Part shown: positions 26,901-38,881 of the stretch, one piece after another | Numbering within the stretch: the stretch's first letter is position 1 | Layout: each line of letters opens with the position of its first letter | Assembly: GCA_018697195.1 (NCBI GenBank) | Contig: JAGMWU010000071.1 | Location: 1-64,000, forward strand | Direction of reading: 5' to 3' | DNA: 64,000 nt | Source of the DNA: Certhia americana | Taxonomy: Eukaryota; Chordata; Aves; Passeriformes; Certhiidae | Notes under the pieces: model-generated | Seen by the model: the letters and a program-made list of their open reading frames with translations, nothing else | Database searches by the model: none | Told to the model about the DNA's origin: nothing | Program-made: the position numbers and the translations under genes

Positions 26901-29900
26901 CCTTCCATGAAGACCCACAGAGCAGAGCTGGGACGGGCTGTGAGGTACGTGTGCCAGGTGGGGACAGGCTGAGGGGTGGCTGTGTCACACCCCTGCCTCA
27001 TTGGGATAAGCTGCTCCTCTGCCATGGTCTCCCTATCCTAATTACCTACATAAAGAGAAGAGTGCCACATTCAGTGGTTCCTTGGGAGAAGGGACACAGT
27101 TAACAGCTGCCTCACATCCCATTGCCTTCCTGTTTCTCCCAGCGTCACAAATCCAGCCTATGACACACTGGGAACTGTTACCCTCCACTTCTAAAGTTCA
27201 GTTTTTGGGCTGCCTGGTACCAAATTCCAGACAGCTGAAGGGTTCCTGGAGCTACTGCAGGGCCCTACTGAAGGGAATACAGCTCCAGCCCTGTGGCAAG
27301 GCAGCCCCTATTTCTGTTGGGCTGGTTCAACTCAGGGTGTGTGTGGATATATCAGTCATACACAACTACCCCTCGTGTTCCTGTTGGATACCCAGAGCTG
27401 TGCTTCACAAAATGCACCAGCTACAGCATTTTAAGGAACATTCTGTGCCCAGCAGCTCTGGGACTCCCAGGTTGTAGAATCATGGAGTTGTTCAGGTTGG
27501 AAATGCCCTCTGAGGTCATGGAGTCCAGCTGTTCCCCCAGCACTGCCAAGGCCACCACTAACCAATGTCCCCAATGGCATGTCCACATGACTTGTAAATC
27601 TCTCTGAGGATGGGGATTCTTATCACATCCCTGGGCAGCCTGTGCAAGAGCTGGATAGTTCTTTCCATTAAATTTTCCCCTGTATCCAACTTAAACCTCT
27701 CCTGGCAGAACTTAAGACTCTTTCTTCTTGTCCTGTCTCTTGTTCCCTGGAAGCAGAGCCTGACTCCACCCTCCCTTCAGGGCATTGTGGGGAGCGAGAA
27801 GGTTTTCCCTGAGTCTCCTTTTCTCTGGACGTGTCAGTCCCTTCCCAGCAAAAGATTTGTGTGCCTGCAGCACAGAAAGCTGAATGAAACTGCTTTTCCA
27901 AGAAAAAACTGGTACAAAAGTGCCTGCAGCAGGCTGTGTCCTGCTGGAGAGGGAGTAGGTTCCTGCCCCATCCCAGGGTTCTTGTGGCCCTAAGGCACCT
28001 CTGCTTCAGGCAGGGCCATGAGCTGGGTGACAACTCTGGCATTAAATCAGCGTGTCATTTTTGCATAGAAAAACGGGTGGTTTTGCCAGAGGGCTTTCCA
28101 AATAACCCTGAAGCCAGCTCTTCCCAGCAGCAGCAGATTCCACCTTAACCTGGGGAACAATGAGCTGTCACTCCAAAATAACCAGATGAAATTGAGTACC
28201 CTGCTGCTGGAGGGGGATTTAGGGAAGTGTCCTGCTTTCCAGTGCCAGGACATGCTGAAAACTGGGGTTTCTTTCCCAGAGATCTGTGGGACTGTCACAA
28301 ACTCCCTTCCTTGGAATTGATTGCTTTGACAGTGAATTAGTCATCTGAAGGCCAAACCTTCTGGCATTGGAACCTCTTCAGTATTTCATAATTAACTTAT
28401 TTAATAGCTAGTACCCGTTATTGATTGATTGTTAAGATGAGAGATTTTGGTGACTGGTCTCTTCTTGCTTCCCTGATGTCCAGTTTCCCAGGCCTTGCCT
28501 CATTTCTGTTTTGCACTGTAGCAGCTCCAACCATCCCCTTTCCATGTTATCCTTCTGGAAGGATCCCCACCACCAGAACACAGAGTAGTGGTCATCTCTC
28601 CTTTTTTAATCTCAGGCTCTTGTCACTGACTCTGGTGTGTCCTAGCTCTTCCCCACTGTTGCCCACCTTGGCTTTGGTTCCAGGCACAGAGTCCAGCCAT
28701 CTGCTGGCACTGCTAGGGTGGAGGTGGGACAAGGACTGACCTGTCCTTCCTTCTTCTGCAGCCCCGAGCACGGAAGTGACTGATCCGAGCTCAGACAAAG
28801 AGGCAGAATCTGAGGAGCCCCAAGAAAAAGCCAAATCACAAGGGGCTCCAAAAATGGAAGAGGAGGAGCAGGATCTAAAGGTATGGATAGGCAGAGGTGC
28901 ATGTCTGTGAGATGAGGGATATGATGGGTGCTCCAGCTGCCAGCAGGAACAAGGGACATGCTGGCTCCCCCAGCCACCTTTTCCTTGGGAACACCAGAGC
29001 TTTGTGCTCTGGATTTGGTCCATCTGAAGCTTTTAAAGCTCAGATCCCAGTGTGGCTGTGGGAACAGCTTGTGAAGGAAGGGCTGTGCAGGACTGGGACA
29101 ATATCCTGTCTCCAGTAGGATTCAGCAGCAAAAGCTTGGATGAGAGGAGGGTGCGGGGGGGGCGAAGACTGAACCCTGGGTGTTGTTGTGACAGAGAACA
29201 AGCAGTTTGATCTTGACTTTGTTTTCACCAATAACGATATTCCAGTCTCTGGCCCGGTCAGTCGTCCCGTTTCCAGGCTGAAGACTCCTCGTCCGTAATC
29301 TCTTCGTTTCTTGAGGCTGACGGTACCGCTCTGCCCTTCACCCGGCATTACTTTTAGTTGAAAGCTGGGGAAGCCCTGGGGATTTCTGCAGCATTCTGCA
29401 GCATAGCTCTTCTCTGAGCCTTGGTTTGCTCCTTTGGCTGCACTGGATCAATTCTCTGATCTATAGCAGAGCTCCAGGCTCTAGGGCAGTATGACAGAGC
29501 AGTAGGGGAGAACTTTCCTGTTTGTCCCTTAGTCCCCAGGTCATGTGTTACCCTGAGATCTCCTGCAGCATAAAATTTGGCTGTGGGATAATTCTGTGAT
29601 GTTGGGAAATTTTGTCACCTCCCTATGGCAGATGGGGAATTGCCGGCTTGTGATGGAGCCTGGGTGGAACCTGCAGTGACAGTTGCCCATCCCTGTCCTC
29701 ATTATCACCACTTAAATAATTTTCCTGGTGTGAAAGGGAAGGTCCTTTTGTCCTTGTGAAAAATCTCACATCTCTCCTGTAAAACAATTCCTTAAAGGAT
29801 TTTGACATGTGACATTCCCAGACCAAAACTGAACCTCCCTTACTCCAGCATCCATTTGAGACCTGATTTTTAAATTAATTTATTTATATGAAAAGAACAA

Positions 29901-32900
29901 AAGCCTGTAGCAGGGCTGGACTCGCTGGTCCCCTCTGCTGTCCCCACTCCTTCCAGTCCCAGTGCTGCTGTGACAGATCATGTGGTGCTTTTCCATGCAG
30001 GACTCCCTTAGAGCTGTCGGAGGAATGCTCGCTCCCTGGGTAACCAGTACCGTTTGCTCATCGGGTTGGGATCTCTCTGGTTACAGGAGCTGCGCCGGGG
30101 CCACCGCTCCCAAGTCACCCACTGCTCCAGGATCTTCCCTGGCTTCTCCAGAGCCACATTAACATGGGAATTCATATACCTGCCTTGGTCTTCTCTAGGG
30201 CTTGCTCGTTTGGCCCACCCCCTCTCTAGAGACAGATACTTCTTTGGTGGCTTTGGTGGACATTCCAAAGCCTCTTCTGAGGAGGGAAGTTAAAAATAGA
30301 CACTTTTAGAGCCCTTCTTAAAGCAGTGGTGATGCCACTTGCAGGTAGTCCTGTTCCTGATTCCTTTCTGGCTTGTGGCTGCTTCCATGGAGTGCCTCCA
30401 GTCAGGGGGTTGGATGCAGGGATTCCCATGTCCCTAGACTGGAGGTTTCAATCCCATGGGATGCTGAGGTTGAGTAGCCGTGGTTGCCGTGAGCTGACCT
30501 GAGTTTTGATGTAGCTGCTGCCTCTGCTCTGGAGTAAATCGAGAGCTGTTATCCCTTCTGGTGCTTTCCAGCTAGTTCCTCTGGAAAGCAGTTATTTACA
30601 GAACCTGAAATGACATCCTGGCCCATTCATTTATTTGGGAAACATTCTTAGATATCTACCGTGGCAATAGTTCTAACTATTCTTTTGTAACTCCAAAGTA
30701 CTGGAGCTACCTGAGCCCATGCTGTCCTTCTGCACAGGGTCAAGCGCAATCTGTGGAGAAGCTGTCACTCAGCCACCCACACTGCCCATCCCTGGGGTGC
30801 AGGATGTAGCGGGATTTAACAGAGGGGGTGACAGGCACACAGGGCCAGGGTGGCAGGTCCCAGTCCCTCCAGGCTGAGGGGGGTCCTGAGCGGTGCTTCC
30901 TGAGAGCCGCAGGGCCATAGCCACCCAGTGCTGCTCCCAGAGGGCAGCTCTTGACTCTGCCCTTTCTCCTGGCAGTTTCAGATTGGAGAGCTGGCAAATA
31001 CTCTGACTAGTAAATTGGAGTTCCTGGGCATCAACAGACAATCTATCTCCAACTTCCACATGTTGCTGTTGCAGACAGAGGTAACCGAGCCTTCGCCCCT
31101 CGCTCCGGCCTCGTGTTCCGGAGCGGATCGGATGCAATCCGCCGTCCGAGCGCCGGTGCTGCGTGAGCCTTGTGGCGCCTCGCCGCGCACGGCCCTCCCT
31201 TCCTCGGCGGGGGGAGAGCGTGGCTTGGCACGGAGGCGGGGTGTCCTCCTCCTGGCCCCCGCGTCCCGTGCCGGAAGGGAGCTTCCCGATCCTCGAGTCC
31301 CATCCCCCCCAGGGCCGCTGGCAGCTCACCTCACCGGCTTCCCCCGGTTCTTGCCCTCTAGACCCGCATTGCAGACTGGCGAGAAGGTGCTCTCAATGGA
31401 AACTACCTCAAACGCAAACTCCAAGACGCAGCCGAACAGCTTAAACAATACGAAATAAACGCCACCCCTAAAGGCTGGTCCTGCCACTGGGACAGGTACG
31501 CGCTCTCCTCCTTTCTCACCTTTCATCTCTGACATCTCAGACATGATTTGTGACCATCAACCACCCGACGACGCTGGCGCCGTCCCTCTGGCAGACTGAG
31601 AGCGGCTTCTGTTAGTGCTGGGCAGGCAGAGAAACGTCCGGCACTCACAGAGTTTGGGCCGGCCGCCAAACTGGAGGATCCAAACGGAGTGCCCAGTGCT
31701 TTGCAACGGAGCCGATTCCCTGATGGACAGAGCTGGTTGTCCCTCTCGCGAGTGTCCAGCGCTGTGGAGGGCGGGCCTGGGGGGTCGCGCATGCGAGAGC
31801 TCTGTGAACTTTGCAGGATCTCTGGATCAGCTCTTCTGACCAACAGCTCTTCCAAAGGACAAACTTCAACTCACCGACGGAATGAAGAACAAGATTTCTG
31901 TCTCCTGCCAGCAGGTCAGACCCAAACATTTCTTTGTCTATTTGGCTTTCTTGATTAATTTTCCTTTGTTTGAAATCTTTGCTCTTTTGTTTTTCAGCTC
32001 CCAGATCCGCTCCCTCTCTCTAGCATTCACTGTGTGTTTGACACCAAGAATATCATAAAAAACTGCGCACCACGGGGTAGGGGGGCAGCCGCTTCCCTCC
32101 ACTGGGCTGTTCCCTGGTGCCTCTTCTCGGAGGGCGACTTTCAGCCAAGGCCGTGCTGAAAGTCCCAATGTTAGCGAGACGTCGCCAGCATTCCCGGCCC
32201 TCCCCTCCCTCGGAGCGGGGGGCTCAGGGCGACGTTCCCGCAGCCAGCGATAGCAAATAGCTTTGAGCGAGTCGGCTCGGGCCTCTCCTGCCTCTGTCCT
32301 CAAAGTTGTTTGTTGTGTGGGAGAGCGGCAGCCCTGCTGCACGAGGGTCTCCCCTGCGAGAGCGCACCGCTGTCGTGGGCAGGCCCGCCTCGGAGTGTCA
32401 GAGGCGGAGAAGGGAAGCTGAAGCCTCCTTCTCTTTCTTGTGATCTAGGGAGCATAGACGCTATTTCTATGTTAACGAGCGCTCGGGAGAGTCGCAGTGG
32501 GAGTTCCCCGATGGGGAGGACGAAGAGGAGGGACAGCGAGGCGCCGACAGAAAACCCGATGGTCCTCCAAAGCCCCCTCCCAAAGACAAAGGAGATCACG
32601 CCGAGGGGCCCGCTGAGCGCCCCGCAGGTACGCCTTGCTGGCAGTGGGGGTCCTGGCCTCAGAGTGGGAGTGGGGGCAGAGCAGTCTATGGTGGCAGTGC
32701 CGCCAGGCGGGACCATGGGCAGGAGAAGGTGGCACAAGCTGTAGGCCAGGCATTCAAGCCCATGTCAATGTGTATTCTTCAGGCTCCCTTTGTAAAGAAT
32801 CCTTCTCAGGCCAAGTTCCTGCTACATCTCTCATGCCGCTCACTCCATTTTGGACTCTGCTTCAGTCCTCCGTCCCAGTTCTTCAACCTCCCTTGCCTTT

Positions 32901-34168
32901 GGAAATGCCTCCGCCACCTCCACCCCCCCCAGACTCGCCCCCGCCACCTCCACCACCACCCCCACCACCTGGAGAAGATGGGGAGATCCAGGAAGTGGAG
33001 ATGGAAGACGAGGGGGGTGAGGAGCCGCCTGCCCCAGGAACAGAGGAGGATGCTCCCCTGAAGTCCCTGGTGCGCCCCGCTGCCAGCAGCAGCCAGGTGA
33101 GCAGTGAAGCTAGGGTTCCACTGATTCCAGCTTGTGAGACTCTAGGAAACAGGTGTCTGTTGATGCTCCTGGCTCCAGCACTCACCTCTGCACTCTCTTC
33201 TAGGCCACCGTTGATCCAAGCCCAGCCCCGCTGCTCTCAGCAAAGCCGCAGAAGAGGAAAGCAGTGGAGATGAGCCCGGGGCTTATGCAGCGCACGTCCA
33301 CCATTGGCAGCTGCCCTGTCATCTACAGCCAGCCCCTGATGGCTACGGGCAAGTACCAGCCATCAGCCGTGCCCTTGGCCTCCTTGAGGCCACGCCAGCG
33401 CCTCCAGAGCGAGATCCAGGGACGCCCCAACCTCCGCATGGCACCAGGGCATGCCGGCCCTCAGCCCACTGCGCTGGGGCTGCAGTCCAGCTATATGGGT
33501 GTGACGGGACCTGCTGCACCTTCCATGATGGGATACTCGGAGTGCACTGTGCCTGCCAGCCTGGCCACCACGGCCACCGCGCAGCCGGCGCCAGCACGGG
33601 GAGCCCTGCCAGCCACGGGCACTGCAGCCGAGCAGCCACCGCCCCCACAGACACCCCCACCACCCACCCCCAAGGCTCCGCCACCTCCAGAGAAGGAGAA
33701 GCCAAGGAAGGGGCGCAAGGACAAGGTAGGCTGGATGGGTGGGACCACACCGGCACCGTTCTTTCCCTCCTCCCTTTCCAGCAGCACTCACCACTGAAAT
33801 TTTTGTGGGACAGGGCAAGAAGGGCAAGACAAAGATGCCATCACTAGTGAAGAAGTGGCAAAGTATCCAGCGGGAGCTGGATGAGGAGGAGAATTCCAGC
33901 TCCAGTGAGGAGGACCGGGAGACCACAGCCCAGCGGCGCATCGAGGAATGGAAGCAGCAGCAGCTGATGAGGTACAGACCCCTGGGGCTGGCACCAGGAC
34001 ATTTCTTTGTCCCTTTTAAAGGTGGGGGATCCATGTGAGGGCCAGCTGGGTGCTGACATCCCACTTTATCCCTGCAGTGGCATGGCTGAGAGGAATGCCA
34101 ACTTTGAGGCTCTACCAGAGGACTGGCGCTCACGGCTGAAGCGGAGGAAAATGACCTCGAGCACATGA
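23977..34168 (+). CDS. FNBP4: Formin-binding protein 4 (two WW domains)
   Basis: FNBP4 is a nuclear WW-domain protein that binds proline-rich formin FH1 regions. Sixteen exons join in frame to 995 codons plus TGA: 23977-24100, 24259-24339, 25157-25293, 25413-25614, 25706-25856, 25934-26054, 26221-26559, 26647-26857, 28762-28880, 30976-31080, 31362-31495, 32449-32627, 32783-33096, 33204-33725, 33814-33971, 34078-34168. WW1 (GDWQEVWDENTGCYYYWN, about residues 186-217) lies in exon 5. WW2 (GWSCHWD, then HRRYFYVNERSGESQWEFP) is split by intron 11. Exon 13 encodes two long proline runs followed by an acidic EDGEIQEVEMEDEG stretch. The C-terminus (GMAERNANFEALPEDW) matches the human protein, which is about 1017 aa. 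The start has a strong Kozak context (GCCGCCATGG). Introns 8 (1.9 kb) and 9 (2.1 kb) hold a CR1 copy and otherwise nothing that I recognise. Confidence 0.96.
27476..27815 (-). mobile_element. CR1 LINE 3' region, reverse orientation
   Basis: About 340 bases in FNBP4 intron 8. It runs from 'agaatcatggagttgttcag' through 'cactgccaaggccaccacta' and 'atccaacttaaacctctcct' into 'gcattgtggggagcgagaag'. It is reverse relative to the gene. Confidence 0.85.
31080..32640. promoter_or_regulatory. Intragenic CpG-rich island in FNBP4
   Basis: Intron 10, intron 11 and exons 11-12 of FNBP4 are much richer in CpG than the flanking introns. Intron 11 contains TCTCGCGAG (31744-31752), one base short of the TCTCGCGAGA promoter element, and an NRF1-like GCGCATGCG (31787-31795). 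This may be an alternative promoter, but no transcript is shown by the sequence. Confidence 0.4.
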
Positions 34169-34200
34169 GGCATGCAGTGTCGTGCCCACCTCTTGGGGGT

Positions 34201-34231
34201 TTTTTTGTTGTTTTTTTTTTTTTTTTTTTTT
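34201..34231 (+). repeat. T-rich tract in FNBP4 3' UTR
   Basis: T6, then GTTG, then 21 consecutive T residues, about 30 bases before the poly(A) signal and within a 3' UTR of only about 120 bases. It gives a U-tract in the sense mRNA. Confidence 0.85.
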
Positions 34232-34261
34232 ACGGATGTACAGTTCCTTTGACCATTGTCC

Positions 34262-34267
34262 AATAAA
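34262..34267 (+). terminator. FNBP4 poly(A) signal
   Basis: AATAAA 94 bases after the FNBP4 stop codon, giving a very short 3' UTR. Confidence 0.85.
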
Positions 34268-34729
34268 TCGTAGCAGTTTGTGAAATGCCATCTCAATGAT
34301 TCTGCTGAGGGTGGGTGGCAGATGGGAATGGGGAGCACAACAGACCCCTGTAATCTATGATTACAAGTTGGGTGGGCATGTGGATTGTGGAGGGCAGGAA
34401 GGCTCTGCAGAGCTAAAACTGGGTGGGCTGGATTGAAGGGCTGAAGGAAAGGGCCACACTTGGTTCACACAAACCCTGTGGAATGCTCCAGGCTGGAGGA
34501 AGAAAGGCTAGAAAGCTGGGAAAGGCCCTGGGGGTGCTGGTGAGAGCAGATGAACATGAGCTTAGATGGGCAGAAGGCCAATAGCACCTGGGCTGTCCCT
34601 GTGTTGGTGTGGCCACAGGCCTGTCCCCTGTTCTGGCACTGCTAGGCTACCTCTGGCCCTGGGGACAGATCTGGAGCCCTCATGGCATGAGAGGGGCTGT
34701 CCAAGGAATGGAATGGAGCAGGGAAAGGG

Positions 34730-35112
34730 TCTGGAGCACCAGGAGGAGCTGAGAGGGCTCAGCCTGAAGAAAAGGAGGCCCAGGGGGGACCTTCTGGCTC
34801 TCCTCAACTCCCTGACAGGAGGGTGCAGCCAGGAGGTGTGTCAGGCTCTGCTGCCAGGGAACAAGGGACTGGACGAGAGAAAACAGCCTCAAGTTCTGCC
34901 AGGGGAAGTTGAGGTTGGACATGAGGAGGAATTTCTTCATTGAAAGCGATGTCAGGCATTGGAAGGGGCAGGAAGGTGGTGGAGTCCACAGCCCTGGAGG
35001 TGTCCAAGGAATGACTGGACATGGCACTCAGTGCTCTGGTATGAGTGACAAGGTGAGGATTGGTCACAGTTGGGCTCAATGATCCTGGAGGTTTTTTCCA
35101 ACCTTAACAACT
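34730..35112 (+). mobile_element. CR1 LINE 3' region, forward
   Basis: About 380 bases between FNBP4 and AGBL2. Landmarks are 'gagggctcagcctgaagaaa', 'gaggttggacatgaggagga', 'ggtggtggagtccacagccc' and a 'ttttttccaaccttaacaac' end. It occupies most of the interval just upstream of AGBL2's first coding exon, leaving about 120 bases between the repeat and the start codon. Confidence 0.85.
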
Positions 35113-35234
35113 CTGGCTCCTTTCCCAGCTTTGCTTCAGGACTGCCCCCTTTGTTCCTGTAGCTCAGCAACCATATGCCAGCCCAGCCCTGCCACTGCCA
35201 CTGCTGTTCCGGGTGTCCTGGAGCTCTCAAAGCC

Positions 35235-38200
35235 ATGGAGCCCACAGGGCACCACGCTGCCCAGGGAGGGGAGGGGGCACCAGGGGCTTTTGGTGGGGGA
35301 CAGGTCCTGAAGCCCTATGACAGATTCATCCGTGCCCACCTGCGCTTCTATGGCTACTTCCAAGGTGAGCCCTGACCGCTCTGCGGTGTCCCCTCCTGTC
35401 CCTGGGCTGTGCCCCCTCCTGCCCCCTGGCTAGAGCACTGCTCCCAAGACGAGAAGTTGGACAGGAAAGAGACTATTGTGTCCCCAGGGGAACCCTCCGG
35501 GCAGCATCCCAAGGCATTCACAATGGGCAACACCATCCCTGGCTGGCAGCGAGGTCCTGGGCACAAGCCAAACTGTGAGTGACACCCTTCAACCCCTCAC
35601 AGCCCCCCAGCACAGCAAGTGTGGTGGGAGGGCCTTTCCCTATCCCTGCCTTGTTTTTGGGGGATGCCCCTACCCCAACCACACTGGAGACCCCCAGCCC
35701 TCCCTGGTGCTTGGTGCTCTTGCAGACCCCAGGGTGGTGGAGCAGACCGCCTACCAGAGCAGGCTGGCCCCCTCAACACAGCCCTGGAGGTCTCCAGGAG
35801 AACCACAAGCTCCATTCTTCCTCCTCGCTCCCCGCTGGCCTGTGGAGTGTGAAGTCATCCAGGAGACAATTGAGCACATCGGTGAGGGGATGCTCCAGCT
35901 GTCCCCCCACTTCACCCCTGTGCCAGACCCCTGTTGTGCATATAGCATTTGTCTCTGTATCTCTTCCTCTCCCAGAGTGGGTTCCCCCCAAACCAGAGCC
36001 CTTCTGCCCACCCATGGGTCCGGAGCAGGCCCTGTACAACATCAGTGAGGAGCAGGGCACTGTTGTCTACCACTCCAGCCGAGGTAATGGAGTACAGGCA
36101 GCACCCTGAGTGCCTCTGCTCTCCCCAGACTCCCACCACTGTCCCTGCTCCACCCACAGCACTCCAAGGCTCCTGCTTTACCCGTGCTCGGGTCGGGGGG
36201 GGCCCCAGGACCGCTCTCCTCACCAGCATCCCCCTTGGAGGGTCCCCAGGACACCACGCTGCTCTTTGAGTCCCGTTTTGAGAGTGGGAATCTCCAGAAG
36301 GCCATCAAGGTGTAAGAGAGAGGCTGGGGGGCATGGGGCTTTCTCCCGTCAGGCCCGGATCCGGAGCACGGCCCTTCTCTCCACACAGGGGTCCCTATGA
36401 GTACATGCTGATGCTGCAGCCAGACCTGTACACAGCCAAACACACACAGTGGTTCTACTTCCGTGTCCAAAACACGCGGCAGGAGCCTCTCTACCGCTTC
36501 ACCATTGCCAACATGGCCAAGCCCAACAGCCTGTATGGCCAGGGCCTGCAGCCACTGCTTTACTCCCAGCGAGATGCCCAGAGCCGTGGCATAGGTTGGC
36601 GCCGGGTGGGGACAGACGTTTGTTACTACCGCGGCAGCGCGGGGGAGCCACTGCTGTTCCGGCTCAGCTGGACAGTGCGCTTCCCTCACGACGGCGACAC
36701 GTGCTTCTTTGCCGCCTGCTACCCCTACACCTACTCGGACCTGCAGCGTTACCTGTGTGCGCTGGTGGCCGACCCGGTGCGCTCACGGTACTGCACGGTG
36801 CAGGTGCTGTGCCGCAGCCTGGCCGGCAACCCCGTGCACCTGCTGACCATCACCAGCCCGGGTGGCGCAGCCGGCAAGCGGGTGGTGGTGGCGAGTGCCC
36901 GCGTGCACCCTGGCGAGAGTGGCAGCTCCTGGGCCATGAGGGGATTCCTCGATTTCCTGCTGAGTGCCCACGCGGACGCGTGGCTGCTGCGTCGCCTCTT
37001 CGTCTTCAAGGTGGTGCCAATGCTCAACCCCGACGGGGTGGTGGTGGGCAACTCCCGCTGCTCCCTGGCGGGACGGGATCCCAACAGGGCCTATGGGATG
37101 GCGCTTCCCAGCTCCTTCCCCAGCGTGTGGCACCTGCGGGCCATGGTGCAGAGGTGAGTCGGGCGTGGGGGGCCAGCAGGATGGGGCCACTCCTGCGGTG
37201 GTGCTGGTGGCCATATCCTAATGTGTGCAGGGTGCTGGCCGAGCGGGAGGTGGTGCTGTACTGTGACTTCCATGGGCACAGCCGGAAGAACAACGTCTTC
37301 ATGTACGGCTGCGATGCCAGCAGGGATGGCACTGGGACACGGCTGTGCCAGCGCGTGTTTCCCCTGATGCTGAGCAAAAACGCCCCTGACAAGGTGGGAC
37401 ATGGATGCCTCAGAGCCACGTGTTGTGGTGACAGTGGGAATGCAGTCATGGTGCTGCTTCCCGAGCTGTCCCTGTGGGGTTGGGACCCCTCTGACCCTGA
37501 GGCCCCCCAGTTCTCTTTCTCCAGCTGCAAGTTCCAGGTGCAGAAGAGCAAAGAGGGGACAGGCCGGGTCTCCATGTGGCGCCTGGGGGTCTCCCACAGC
37601 TACACACTAGAGGTGGCTTTCAGTGGCTCTACGCTGGGTGAGGGGCTGCCACAGCCACGGGGATGGTGCCAGGGGCGTGATCCTGGGTTGCGGAGCTGCC
37701 CTTGTTTCCTTTTCCCTGTCCCTTCCAGGTGGAAGGAGCTCCCACTTCAGTGTGGAGGACCTCAAGTCACTGGGCCGCCTCCTCTGTGACACCCTGCTCG
37801 ACTTCTGCGACCCTGCACCCGCCAAGGTGGGCTTGGACCTGGCCCAGGGTGGCCCGGTGCCACGGGACTATGGTGACACCGTGACACTGGCACTGTCCCA
37901 CAGTTCCAGCAGTGCCTGGTGGAGGTGGATGCGCTGCTGCAGCAGCAGATGGGTCATGAGCCAGGCTCTGGAGGCAGCTGGAGCGATGTGTCCCCCTCAG
38001 AGCTTGAGTCCAGGTATGTCACCCCATGTCACTCCATGTCACCCCACAGTGCCACTGGGGGCTGCAGATGGTTCTTTCCCCCTGCAGCACTAGTGGCTCT
38101 GACAGCTCCATGTCTGATGGGATCCCAGATGACTTCCACAGCCCCAACCAGCCAGTGAGTCCCCATGTACCACCGATTTGGAGGTGGGAGGGATGCAGAG

Positions 38201-38881
38201 CCAGGGTGGGACAAGGTGACAGAGGGTGCAGATGTCCCAGTGCCATTTTACCACCTGGCACAGATGGAGCCACGCAGGAGGAAGCAGCTGCAGAGACGGA
38301 GAGCAAGGAATGCCCTGCACCGAACAAACCGGAACCGCACCAGCATCCCAGTGAGCCTGGAGCCAACCATCCAGACCCTGAGGGACACTTGTCCCCAGTG
38401 CTGTCCCACCCCTCAAGGGGGTCTGACCTCCCTCCTGTGTTCCCAGGCTGGGACCTGCAGGCATCCAGTTCTTCCTGGTATCCAGAGTGGAGGTGGCAGT
38501 GTGGGAGAGAAGCCCAGGGCCAGCTCCAGTGTCACCTTTCCTAGGGCAGCTGGAGCTAGGAATAGCCCTCGTGCCATCACAGGAGAGGTGCCTGGAGCTG
38601 ACTCTGGAGTGACCCTTCCCAAGGCACCTGAAGTAGGGAGTGGCCACTGTGCCACCATGGGAAGCCATCAGCTGGACAGTGGCACAAGCGCTGTGACACA
38701 CCGCAAGCCACCACTGAACCCCTGCCACTGTGGTGCCACCAGTGACTATTCCCGGCATGCAGCCATGGGAGCAGTCCTGGGGCCATCTTGGCAGCAGGGC
38801 AGGCGCAGGCCTAGGGACAGGGCACGTCCCCTCACTGTCCCTGCAGTGGCCTCACGCTGCTGCGCCTGCACTCGACAGTAA
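35235..38881 (+). CDS. AGBL2: Cytosolic carboxypeptidase 2 (AGBL2), with one-base frame break
   Basis: AGBL2 is an M14-family deglutamylase that trims polyglutamate side chains of tubulin in cilia. Exons: 35235-35364, 35488-35574, 35726-35881, 35976-36083, 36160-36311, 36389-37153, 37231-37393, 37511-37637, 37729-37826, 37904-38013, 38088-38154, 38264-38881. The catalytic set is intact: zinc ligands in HPGE (36906-36917), the DFHGH histidine (about 37271), substrate-binding NPDG and GRDPNR, and the glutamate of SYTLEVAF (exon 8). The joined exons total 2581 bases, one more than a multiple of three, because the G8 run at 36195-36202 shifts the frame. With that base discounted it is about 859 codons, against roughly 902 in human. 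The start is uncertain: ATG at 35235 has the better context, but an in-frame ATG at 35175 also exists. The last exon is open to TAA, but an extra intron near the end is possible. Confidence 0.88.
36195..36202 (+). other. AGBL2: Frame-breaking G8 homopolymer in AGBL2 exon 5
   Basis: Before the run the frame reads GSCFTRARVGG, matching human. After it, that frame hits a stop (36267-36269) before the exon ends, while the +1 frame continues as EGPQDTTLLFESRFESG, which also matches human. One G too many is the simplest explanation. A homopolymer base-call error is likelier than a true null allele, because all catalytic exons downstream are intact. Confidence 0.8.

Noticed and set aside
31980..32085. 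Possible cassette exon in FNBP4 intron 11 after a tttttcag acceptor
   Set aside because: The acceptor looks good and a donor-like ggtagg follows, but the predicted peptide matches nothing in FNBP4 that I recall and the frame fit is arbitrary.
36192..36229. A tiny intron that could bypass the AGBL2 frame break
   Set aside because: The only GT-AG pair that would work gives an intron of about 40 bases with a poor donor. That is below the usual vertebrate minimum.
36160..36311. AGBL2 considered as a pseudogene
   Set aside because: There is only one frame lesion, and it lies in a G8 homopolymer. All catalytic and binding residues, splice sites and the downstream frame are intact, so an assembly error is more likely.
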